From NCBI GenBank assembly GCA_938014215.1, contig CALLRW010000030.1:1-19607 (forward strand): a stretch of DNA of 19,607 nt. The letters are read 5' to 3'. Below the pieces are notes generated by a model, which had not been told where the DNA came from, did no database searches, and saw nothing but the letters and a program-made list of their open reading frames with translations. Shown one piece after another: positions 13,745 to 19,607 of this stretch (positions are counted from its first letter, which is position 1; each line of letters opens with the position of its first letter). The translations under genes were made by a program, and so were the position numbers. This DNA comes from an uncultured Alistipes sp. (GTDB lineage Bacteria > Bacteroidota > Bacteroidia > Bacteroidales > Rikenellaceae).

Positions 13745-15442
13745 CTATTCTTTCAGCGCTTTTATGACAGCATCGAATCCGTCATCCGCGCAATTATTCG
13801 GTGAAAGGTAGGGCCGTCGGTAATTATTCAGGAGCACCAGATTCGCATAATTCTCCAACCCTTCAACGGCGGCGAACCATCTTTTTTTACTTCGGCAAAT
13901 CACGATCAGCACCCCCTTATTCATCAGATACCGAACCAGCTTTACGGCAAACTCCTGGGTGGGGAGCAGCCCCGATTCCGAATGAATCCGTCGTTTCCCG
14001 ATATCCTTATATTTTTTAGAGTGATACCCGAGGTATTGAATAATCGTCAGGTAGTTCGGAGCATCGGGGCATCTATTCAGCACCTCGTTAAGCAGTTTAT
14101 TCCAGTAGTTGGTATCAATGGCAAGCATCGTTTCATCTTTGGTCGGGAAGGGACACCCTTCCAACAACATCGCTTCGGCCTTCTTTTGCAGGAAATACTG
14201 CCGGTCTTCGGGGTTCATTTCTTTCAACGTGCCATCGTTCCCGGATTGCTTATCGGTGCATTCCACCCACCCGGGATTCAGTGTCAGAAGGGCCACTTTC
14301 GCGTCAAAGAAATTACCGTGTACCGGTTCGGGAACTCCTTCGAGCCGGATTTTATGCAGTTCGTCGGCCGTTTCGTTAAAGGCCTCGATCGCGGTTCGGT
14401 CGCCGCTGCAAACGAGAACATCCGGAGATCCGCGGTAATCGCTATCCTTCAATTTTTCAGCCAGTTCAAGCCAAGGGTTCTCCTTCAATAAGGTCTCTTT
14501 CGTTTCCATAGTAAAAGGTTTTATAGTCAGGTTCCCAAAGATAAGAAATTCACGTCCTCGCTCCACACCCAAAGCCATCGCTTTCTCCATCATCCTTTTT
14601 TCGCCTTCGTAGTCGATCCGCACCGTCCAAGCACGGTTCGCCGCACCGTCCCATCGGAAAAACTCCTCCAGCCGTTCGTGTAACTCGGCGGAGAGCAGAG
14701 CCGCCAACCGACGCTCGGGAAGAGCAACGCCTCTCCATAGGAAATCATTCAACACGGAGATCGCACGGCCCGTCCGCAGGTAGCTGATATAATACGCCAA
14801 TGAGAAGGGAACCCGGTCGGCGTAATCGGGGTGGCTCGCTTTATAGCGGGTCAAAACGGCCTCCAAATCCCCGCCGTAGTGAATATACAAGGCCAGGTTC
14901 CGCAGTTTCTCCTCCCAGCCGATCCGTCCGAACTCACTGCACAGATCGTCCCAATAGGCTCGTCGCGCGATTCGGTCGTCGTCAATTTCCCGCTTCTCGA
15001 CGTCCGGTATCGTCGGATCGCCAACGGGTTCCGAAGCCGGGACCGATTCTTTCCGGTATTTTTTAACGGTCAGGTCGTCCTCGCTGACGGAAGCGGCCTT
15101 CATCCAATCCCGCAACCACCTCGACTTCTCGGCCTCGTCCCACGTTTCGAAATCGTCCCCCGTTACTTCGTATCTCGACAGGTAGTGGCGGAAGTCTTCC
15201 TCCAGCCGCGCTATCCGACTCCCTTCGGCAGCGGCATACCGCAGTTTCGGCGGCAGCTCCTCGATCCACATCGTCGAACGGATCGCCTCCCGGAATCGCT
15301 TCGTCTCGATCGTATCCAGCAGGGGAAATTCTCCCCGGAAAGGGATCAGCCGGGAGGGGACTTCCCGGTCTATAAACCATCGGGCCATTCCACCGGCCAC
15401 GGAACACATCCGGTCCCTCGTCGAAAGTTCACTCTTTTTCAT
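13745..15442 (-). CDS. Two-part protein: unknown N-terminal domain, UDG-like C-terminal domain
   Basis: The frame is open from 15475, but only through a TTG codon overlapping a promoter element. I take ATG 15442 (MKKSELSTRDRM), giving 565 residues. The N-terminal part (about 1-310) is highly charged and I do not recognise it. The C-terminal part (about 312-565) begins METKETLLKENPWLELAEKL. It shows G-N-F-F-D-A followed by VALLTLNPGW (about 383-392), resembling the phosphate-binding start of the uracil-DNA-glycosylase fold, and ends RRPYLSPNNC-x-DDGFDAVIKAL, like that family's last conserved block. A uracil-glycosylase-type enzyme or an inactive relative is possible. ATG 14509 could give the C-terminal part as a separate product. 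The gene lies next to a WYL regulator in a mobile element, so a defence role is plausible but unproven. Confidence 0.6.
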   Translation of the reverse strand: MKKSELSTRDRMCSVAGGMARWFIDREVPSRLIPFRGEFPLLDTIETKRFREAIRSTMWIEELPPKLRYAAAEGSRIARLEEDFRHYLSRYEVTGDDFETWDEAEKSRWLRDWMKAASVSEDDLTVKKYRKESVPASEPVGDPTIPDVEKREIDDDRIARRAYWDDLCSEFGRIGWEEKLRNLALYIHYGGDLEAVLTRYKASHPDYADRVPFSLAYYISYLRTGRAISVLNDFLWRGVALPERRLAALLSAELHERLEEFFRWDGAANRAWTVRIDYEGEKRMMEKAMALGVERGREFLIFGNLTIKPFTMETKETLLKENPWLELAEKLKDSDYRGSPDVLVCSGDRTAIEAFNETADELHKIRLEGVPEPVHGNFFDAKVALLTLNPGWVECTDKQSGNDGTLKEMNPEDRQYFLQKKAEAMLLEGCPFPTKDETMLAIDTNYWNKLLNEVLNRCPDAPNYLTIIQYLGYHSKKYKDIGKRRIHSESGLLPTQEFAVKLVRYLMNKGVLIVICRSKKRWFAAVEGLENYANLVLLNNYRRPYLSPNNCADDGFDAVIKALKE

Positions 15443-15472
15443 TATTCGATCCCGGTTACAGTCTCTTTCCGG

Positions 15473-15480
15473 CAAAATTA
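15473..15480 (-). promoter_or_regulatory. -7 element that decides the start of the 565-residue gene
   Basis: TAATTTTG on the minus strand (plus-strand CAAAATTA) matches TAnnTTTG 30 bases before ATG 15442. Its last bases overlap the upstream TTG codon, which would therefore not be in the transcript. This supports the ATG start. No -33 element is obvious. Confidence 0.5.
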
Positions 15481-15525
15481 TCAGTCACTTCCGCCAACTC
15501 CCGGCGCAAGGCCCGCCTATTTTTG

Positions 15526-15660
15526 CCATCGAACCATTCCTGCCCAACGCCCGAACCGGCAGGGGATTAAACAAAGAAAGCGTGGCGCTGAAGGCTTATT
15601 TCATACGGCAGGTTCTGGAATACCCGAATACTAAAATAAGCAACAGCCCACGCCCTTTTT
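15526..15660 (+). ncRNA. Candidate structured small RNA
   Basis: The 385-base gap between the 565-residue gene and the WYL gene has no convincing ORF. On the plus strand a -7-like TATTTTTG (15518-15525) precedes two nested structures. The first is hairpin CCTGCC (15539-15544)/GGCAGG (15558-15563). The second is a long stem of GCGTGG (15580-15585) plus GCTTATTT (15594-15601) pairing with AAATAAGC (15634-15641) plus CCACGC (15648-15653), followed by CCTTTTT (15654-15660) as in an intrinsic terminator. The same stem read on the minus strand is followed by TTTCTTTGTTT, and a minus -7 motif TACTTTTG lies at 15765-15772. The strand is therefore uncertain, and it may simply be a terminator or leader structure. 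Confidence 0.3.
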
Positions 15661-15796
15661 CAAGGACACGGGAATAACCGCGCTTATTCTCGTATTCGTA
15701 AGAATTTTCCAGATTCGCCGTAGAGAATAAACTTACGCTTTCGCGTCTATCAATATGTCATAGACAAAAGTACGAAGATTTCGCGGATTTCCAACA

Positions 15797-15832
15797 AAAA
15801 AGGCTTCGATCACAAGTCGTCGAAGCCTTTTT
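15797..15832 (-). terminator. Bidirectional intrinsic terminator after the WYL gene
   Basis: Perfect 13-base arms (AAAAAGGCTTCGA at 15797-15809, TCGAAGCCTTTTT at 15820-15832) enclose a 10-base loop, with T-runs in both directions. It lies 29 bases beyond the WYL stop. Confidence 0.85.
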
Positions 15833-15860
15833 CTCTGATTATTCCATCTTTCACAAAAAC

Positions 15861-16784
15861 TCATCCGTCGTATCGTTTTGACATTTCATCCACGATCTTT
15901 TTCACCTCTTCCCGAAACCACGCGGGCTGCAGTACCTCCACGTCGGCACCGTGCGAGAGCAGTTCCATCCGGAAATCATAGGTCGGGGCCAGTCGGTATT
16001 CGAACACCGAATATTCCGCGGTCCGTTCAATCTCCCGCTGGGTAGGATGCAGTGGCAGGGCCCGAACATAGTTCGCCTGCTTCTCATAGACCCGAATTTC
16101 AATCCGTTCGGCGGATTGCCCCGGAATCCGGATAATTCCGAAGGCGTCGGCATAGAACTCCGCACAATCAAAATCCAGGGGGATTTCAGCCTCTTTCGCC
16201 GTCGGAGTTATATCAACTACCCGATCGAGGGCAAACGCATAAATTCCGCCCATCTCCACGCTTTCGGCGATCAGATACCAGCGCCGTCGAAAGGCCTTCA
16301 ACCCGTAAGGTTCAACCTCGTAGCGCTTTTCCCGCTTTTCATCGTAGGTATGACGATAGATGATTTCCAGGCATCGGTTCTCTTCCATCGCCCGGAGGAC
16401 GGTCGTCAGGTAGGTGTAGCCCGAGGGAATCGGTTCCAATGCGATCCGTCGGCGCAGGCGTTTACTATTTACCAAGAGATCGTTTACCGCGAAGGTTTCC
16501 AACAACCAGCGTCGCAGATCGTCCCGTTCGAGATCATCGCCGTATTCGATAAAGTATTCGTTCGTCCGGCGGTCGCAGGCGATATTGACATCGAAGAGCG
16601 TTTCGACGGCTTTCCGGTGATTCTCGAAGGTCTTTCGAGGAAGTTCCTCTCCGCCCGACCATTCGTTCCGGAGCCAGCGGCGGCGGATTTCATCCAGCGT
16701 GATTCTTCCCGCGGAATAGATCGTTTCCAGGAGCCACAGGTAACGACGCAGCAGCGTCGCCGTATTATTCGTCAAGGCATTCAT
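15861..16784 (-). CDS. WYL-domain transcriptional regulator
   Basis: This 307-residue protein has the three-part build of WYL regulators. An N-terminal winged helix-turn-helix (about 8-80: ITLDEIRRRWLRNE, then RKTFENHRKAVETLF) is followed by a WYL domain (about 132-195, with the namesake W169-Y-L in RRRWYLIAES and the following FALDRVVDI) and a C-terminal WCX domain (about 220-300). WYL proteins sense nucleic acids or nucleotides and commonly repress phage-defence genes in mobile islands (BrxR and CapW are known examples). It has its own promoter and terminator and lies upstream of the 565-residue gene, which makes that gene and the region between the most likely targets. No binding site is identified. 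Confidence 0.92.
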   Translation of the reverse strand: MNALTNNTATLLRRYLWLLETIYSAGRITLDEIRRRWLRNEWSGGEELPRKTFENHRKAVETLFDVNIACDRRTNEYFIEYGDDLERDDLRRWLLETFAVNDLLVNSKRLRRRIALEPIPSGYTYLTTVLRAMEENRCLEIIYRHTYDEKREKRYEVEPYGLKAFRRRWYLIAESVEMGGIYAFALDRVVDITPTAKEAEIPLDFDCAEFYADAFGIIRIPGQSAERIEIRVYEKQANYVRALPLHPTQREIERTAEYSVFEYRLAPTYDFRMELLSHGADVEVLQPAWFREEVKKIVDEMSKRYDG

Positions 16785-16801
16785 CGTCCAAAGGTTTTTG
16801 A

Positions 16802-16809
16802 CAAAGATA
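16802..16809 (-). promoter_or_regulatory. -7 element of the WYL gene
   Basis: TATCTTTG on the minus strand (plus-strand CAAAGATA) matches TAnnTTTG, 18 bases upstream of ATG 16784 and immediately after the terminator of the recombinase gene. The identical octamer precedes the replication initiator gene, so both may use the same sigma factor. Confidence 0.6.
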
Positions 16810-16814
16810 AAAAT

Positions 16815-16841
16815 AGCTTCCGCCAGAACTCGGCGGAAGCT
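16815..16841 (-). terminator. Intrinsic terminator after the second recombinase of element 2
   Basis: A perfect 10-bp stem AGCTTCCGCC (16815-16824)/GGCGGAAGCT (16832-16841) with a 7-base loop is followed on the minus strand by ATTTTT. It lies 6 bases past the stop of the gene at 16847-18127. Confidence 0.8.
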
Positions 16842-16846
16842 TCGAC

Positions 16847-18127
16847 CTATTTCTTTTTTTTCGTCCGGTGTACGATCTTCTTTATATCAATCAAGTGGTT
16901 TTTCTCCGCCGATTCAAGAGCCAATTGCTTACTCCATTTCATATAGCGTTCAGACATCGTTACGCTCGAGTGTCCCAAATAGTTCTTAATCGTATAGGTA
17001 TCTGCACCCTCCGCTGCAGTTAAGGTCGCAAAGGTTCTTCGGGAGGCGTGATAAGTCAGGTTCTTATCTATCCCTGCCATTTTCGCCAGCTTTTTCAACG
17101 TCGGATTTACCGTCGACGCCGATGAAATTCGGAACATTCGGTTTTCACGTTCGACCTGACTGAAAGGGATTCCGTCATCATCGGCGGCAATCCACTCGAT
17201 CATTCTTTCGCCGAAGGTCGATAGAGGGATATGAACTTCGCGGTTCCGTTTCCACGGCTTATCACCCTTTTTAGGAATCAAGTGTACGATAATCGTTTCT
17301 TGCGTTACGTCCAGCGCGCCCCAAGTTATACAAAGCGCATCACTCAATCGGATTCCTACGGCACAAGAAAACAGGAACATGACCAATACCCGGAACTCGG
17401 TCGATCCGATTTCGGCATCGAGTCCCAAAAGCTGATACATCCTTTTCAGTTCGTCATATTCGAGGAACGTATCGTTTTCGGCAGCTTTGGGAACCTCGCA
17501 TTCACGGGTCCGGTACGGATTCTTTATCGGAATACCTCGCCGTTCAATATCAAGAACAATCGTCCGAACGTGCTTCAACCGGTTCGCTCTCGTTCCCAAA
17601 ACATCTCCAAGGCCGTGTTCACGACCCCGCTTTATCAGAAAGTGTTCGAAATCATTGATAAACTTCGCGTCAATATCCTTTATCCGGATTTTTTCGCGAA
17701 ACTCTTTCAAGGCTCGCCGGGTCGTATCATACCCCTTTTCCGTCGAGCGGGTCATCTTTCCGGCCTGTCTTCGCTCCAAGACGTATTTATCGAAATATTC
17801 GTAGAATGACGCATCGCCCGAATCTTTCGGTTCTTCATTCGCTACAATCTCGCGCAGGCACGTTTTCGTCAACTTCTCGCCATTTACCAGAACATTATAT
17901 ATCCGGGTTCTAATTCGCGTCAACTCCTTCTCGATAATCAGTTTCAGCGCGTCGTCGATCGGTTCTTTCGTCTTATCATCCCACTCTTCGGGCAATAAGT
18001 CGATACCCATCGGATATTTCGGTTCTTCGCCATCAATTCGAGGAAATCGGATATATAACGGCATTCGGCCGTTCTTTTTCCGTTTATCGCTCCGAAGATA
18101 TAAAGTCGGGGTCGGCAGTTTAATCAT
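16847..18127 (-). CDS. Tyrosine recombinase, second of a tandem pair
   Basis: This 426-residue integrase-type protein has an arm-binding N-terminus (about 1-75, LYLRSDKRKKNGRMPLYIRF), a core-binding SAM-like domain (about 107-195) and a catalytic domain (about 220-405). All catalytic residues are present: R260 (VGIRLSD), lysine at 286-287, H360-x-x-R363 (YHASRRTFA), H386 (LGHSS) and Y395 (SERYMKW). The basic tail KTKKKK-like end is unusual. It starts 33 bases after the stop of the upstream recombinase and shares its whole layout with it, so the pair arose by an old duplication. They may act together at element 2's attachment sites or have separate integration and inversion roles. Confidence 0.93.
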   Translation of the reverse strand: MIKLPTPTLYLRSDKRKKNGRMPLYIRFPRIDGEEPKYPMGIDLLPEEWDDKTKEPIDDALKLIIEKELTRIRTRIYNVLVNGEKLTKTCLREIVANEEPKDSGDASFYEYFDKYVLERRQAGKMTRSTEKGYDTTRRALKEFREKIRIKDIDAKFINDFEHFLIKRGREHGLGDVLGTRANRLKHVRTIVLDIERRGIPIKNPYRTRECEVPKAAENDTFLEYDELKRMYQLLGLDAEIGSTEFRVLVMFLFSCAVGIRLSDALCITWGALDVTQETIIVHLIPKKGDKPWKRNREVHIPLSTFGERMIEWIAADDDGIPFSQVERENRMFRISSASTVNPTLKKLAKMAGIDKNLTYHASRRTFATLTAAEGADTYTIKNYLGHSSVTMSERYMKWSKQLALESAEKNHLIDIKKIVHRTKKKK

Positions 18128-18159
18128 TTCGGTAGAATTTTCTCACAAGATAGCTTTTT

Positions 18160-19347
18160 TTATCCTTTTCTACCAGAGAACGTTTTGATATTCTTCGCCG
18201 ATTCCTTGGCTATCGAGAGGTCGTATTTCAGATAGCGCTGGGTCATATTCACGGACTTATGACCCAAATACTTCGAAATCGTATATATATCCACTTTATC
18301 CAGCACCAACAGCGTAGCAAAGGTGTGGCGGGAGGAGTGGTAGGTTACGTGCTTATCGATTCCGGCCCGTTTCACGTGTTCACGAAGCGTTCGATTTACG
18401 GTCGGTTCGGTATAGGGATAGAAGATTTTATCACCGCTTCCCAACAAACGTCCGTTTTCGGATTTTTCTTCCAATATCTCCCGCGCCATCGGAAAAAGCG
18501 GGGTTATCACCTCGGATTTCGTCTTAATCATCCGCTTTTTTATCAATCCGTTCGAAAAATCCACGTCTTTCCAACATAAGTCGCGCACGTCGGAGAAGCG
18601 GAGACCGCAGAAACACGAGAATTGATACATTTTCAAAATCCGGTACTCTTTCGTATCTCTCGCAAACTTATCGGAGTAGTCGATCAAATGCAGGAGTTCA
18701 TCTTTCTCCAAATAGATCTCTTTTACCGCGGAATTCGGCATCTTGAACCACTTATACGGGTTTTCAACCGGGATATTCCGTTTAAGCATATCGAGAATCA
18801 CCGTCCGCAGGTTTTTATGCTTCGGGTTCCGACCTCCGGCCGAATTCCCGTTTACTTCGCGCATATAGTTATCAAAATCTTCGATAAACGGGAGCGAAAT
18901 ATCGGAGATGCGGAGCTCCGATCGAAACGCTTTCAAGACGTGAAAGGTCGTCATATAGACCCGGATCGTTTCGGGATTCAAGCCCTCTTTTCGTTTTCGT
19001 TCTACAAAGTCGAGGTAATAGTCGTAGAATGATCTATTTTCGGGTTTTACACGTCGTTTCCCGTCGTAGAACTCTTTTACCAGATCCATCGACAACTCCG
19101 TACCGTCGGCCAACAGCCGATTGATATAGAGATCGAGCTCCATAATTTTCCGGTTCAACTGGATAGCGAGGGTTTTATCCTTCGGTTCCATTCGTTTAGC
19201 ATCCCAGCGACCGTCCCATACTTCCAAGCCCGTCGGAATTTTCGTACTTCGGTCTCCGACTCTTATTCGCAGGTAAATCGGATACTTTCCGTTCCGTTTC
19301 AAGGGCTTATCATTTCGGATACATTTACAAATCGAGTAGTTCGCCAT
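18160..19347 (-). CDS. Tyrosine recombinase, first of a tandem pair
   Basis: This 395-residue tyrosine recombinase has an arm-binding N-terminus (about 1-75, NDKPLKRNGKYPIYLRIRVG), a SAM-like core-binding domain (about 105-195) and a catalytic domain (about 212-385). Its catalytic residues are R250 (CGLRFSD), K275 or K277 (KTKSE), H337-x-x-R340 (YHSSRHTFA), H363 (LGHKS) and Y372 (TQRYLKY). It is the rightmost complete gene, at the expected end of element 2, and is probably co-transcribed with the second recombinase 33 bases downstream. ATG 19347 starts the usual MANYSI arm-domain strand. No perfect -7 element is seen upstream. Confidence 0.94.
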   Translation of the reverse strand: MANYSICKCIRNDKPLKRNGKYPIYLRIRVGDRSTKIPTGLEVWDGRWDAKRMEPKDKTLAIQLNRKIMELDLYINRLLADGTELSMDLVKEFYDGKRRVKPENRSFYDYYLDFVERKRKEGLNPETIRVYMTTFHVLKAFRSELRISDISLPFIEDFDNYMREVNGNSAGGRNPKHKNLRTVILDMLKRNIPVENPYKWFKMPNSAVKEIYLEKDELLHLIDYSDKFARDTKEYRILKMYQFSCFCGLRFSDVRDLCWKDVDFSNGLIKKRMIKTKSEVITPLFPMAREILEEKSENGRLLGSGDKIFYPYTEPTVNRTLREHVKRAGIDKHVTYHSSRHTFATLLVLDKVDIYTISKYLGHKSVNMTQRYLKYDLSIAKESAKNIKTFSGRKG

Positions 19348-19495
19348 TTAAATTCCCAAAATAAGTGTAATATTCAGGGACTAAATAAGTTACAAAATAT
19401 CAGATTATAAAGAGTTTAGGTAGTGTTTCAAAAAGTGTGTCTGGATAGGAGCCTTCAGATTCTTCAGATATGCAAATATAGCGATTCTTGTTTTC

Positions 19496-19523
19496 AGATC
19501 CACACGCCGCGGCGTGTGGATCT
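19496..19523. terminator. Perfect 28-base palindrome beside a partial gene
   Basis: AGATCCACACGCCG and CGGCGTGTGGATCT form a gapless 28-base palindrome. It lies 19 bases beyond the stop of the partial gene at the window end and about 150 bases upstream of the first recombinase. The T-rich stretch TTATTTTT is on its plus-strand 3' side, so as an intrinsic terminator it fits plus-strand transcription best. It may still end the minus-strand gene. Positions 19348-19495 show nothing else recognisable. Confidence 0.6.
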
Positions 19524-19542
19524 TATTTTTGTGTTATAGTCT

Positions 19543-19607
19543 TCACTCGGGGAATAATTCCCGATCCAGGTCGATCCGCGGCACCGGCCTCAGATAGGAT
19601 TTCTTAT
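19543..19607 (-). CDS. C-terminal end of an unidentified gene
   Basis: The minus strand is open from the window edge to a TGA at 19543-19545 and encodes 20 residues (KKSYLRPVPRIDLDRELFPE). The codon pattern and the hairpin just beyond the stop make a real gene end likely. The segment is too short to name. It may belong to the flanking chromosome or to another element. Confidence 0.45.
   Translation of the reverse strand, partial: KKSYLRPVPRIDLDRELFPE

Noticed and set aside
15658..15757. Possible small peptide on the minus strand within the 385-base gap (ends in SRTCRMK)
   Set aside because: The frame has no ATG or plausible alternative start before its stop, and the composition does not look coding.
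19415..19445. Sequence resembling an insertion-sequence end (GTGTTTCAAAAAGTGTGTC)
   Set aside because: No matching inverted copy or transposase is seen in the window, and the resemblance to IS256-type ends is only impressionistic.
19440..19500. tRNA gene end as attachment site of element 2
   Set aside because: No T-arm, acceptor stem or CCA-like 3' end can be traced in this stretch.

Overview
The window looks like accessory DNA from a Bacteroidota genome, most likely Bacteroidales. Several genes are preceded by the Bacteroidota-type -7 element TAnnTTTG, Shine-Dalgarno sites are not evident, and the MobV relaxase, Toprim primase and arm-type tyrosine recombinases are of kinds common in Bacteroidales mobile elements. 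The GC-rich backbone would fit an Alistipes-like host, but that is a guess. Every supported complete gene lies on the minus strand, so the window reads right to left.

Element 1 (about 1-11,550) is a mobilizable integrative element. From right to left it carries a tyrosine integrase (9984-11285), an AlbA_2/HATPase regulator-type protein (8196-9863), an 11-bp tandem-repeat array, a helix-turn-helix protein (7629-8033), an excisionase-like HTH protein (7093-7383), a Toprim primase-like protein (6206-7090), an inverted-repeat region that is a good oriT candidate (6065-6149) and a MobV-type relaxase (4537-5961). A terminator closes the mobilization block. Beyond it, with its own promoter, lies a type I restriction-modification operon: a half-size HsdS, HsdM, two translationally coupled membrane-anchored proteins of unknown function, and a full-length-type HsdS. 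The last gene breaks off near position 55, where the plus strand becomes a piece of an IS5-family transposase gene. No hsdR is present in the window.

Element 2 (about 11,560-19,400) is separate and more unusual. It has two tandem tyrosine recombinases (18160-19347 and 16847-18127), a WYL-domain regulator (15861-16784), a 565-residue protein with an unknown N-terminal half and a C-terminal half resembling the uracil-DNA-glycosylase fold (13745-15442), a small two-helix membrane protein (13327-13641), and a replication initiator resembling the filamentous-phage gene II/X (Phage_CRI/RstA-like) family (12066-13112). About 500 bp of hairpin-rich non-coding DNA follow the initiator. A possible structured RNA with terminator-like ends lies between the WYL gene and the 565-residue gene.

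The layout suggests two integrative elements side by side. Element 1 would be a hitch-hiker mobilized by a helper conjugation system, carrying defence cargo (type I RM and an AlbA_2 protein). Element 2 would be a small rolling-circle-type element or ssDNA-phage-like prophage without a recognisable virion gene, with its own regulator and candidate defence protein. The last 65 bases hold the C-terminal end of another, unidentified minus-strand gene.
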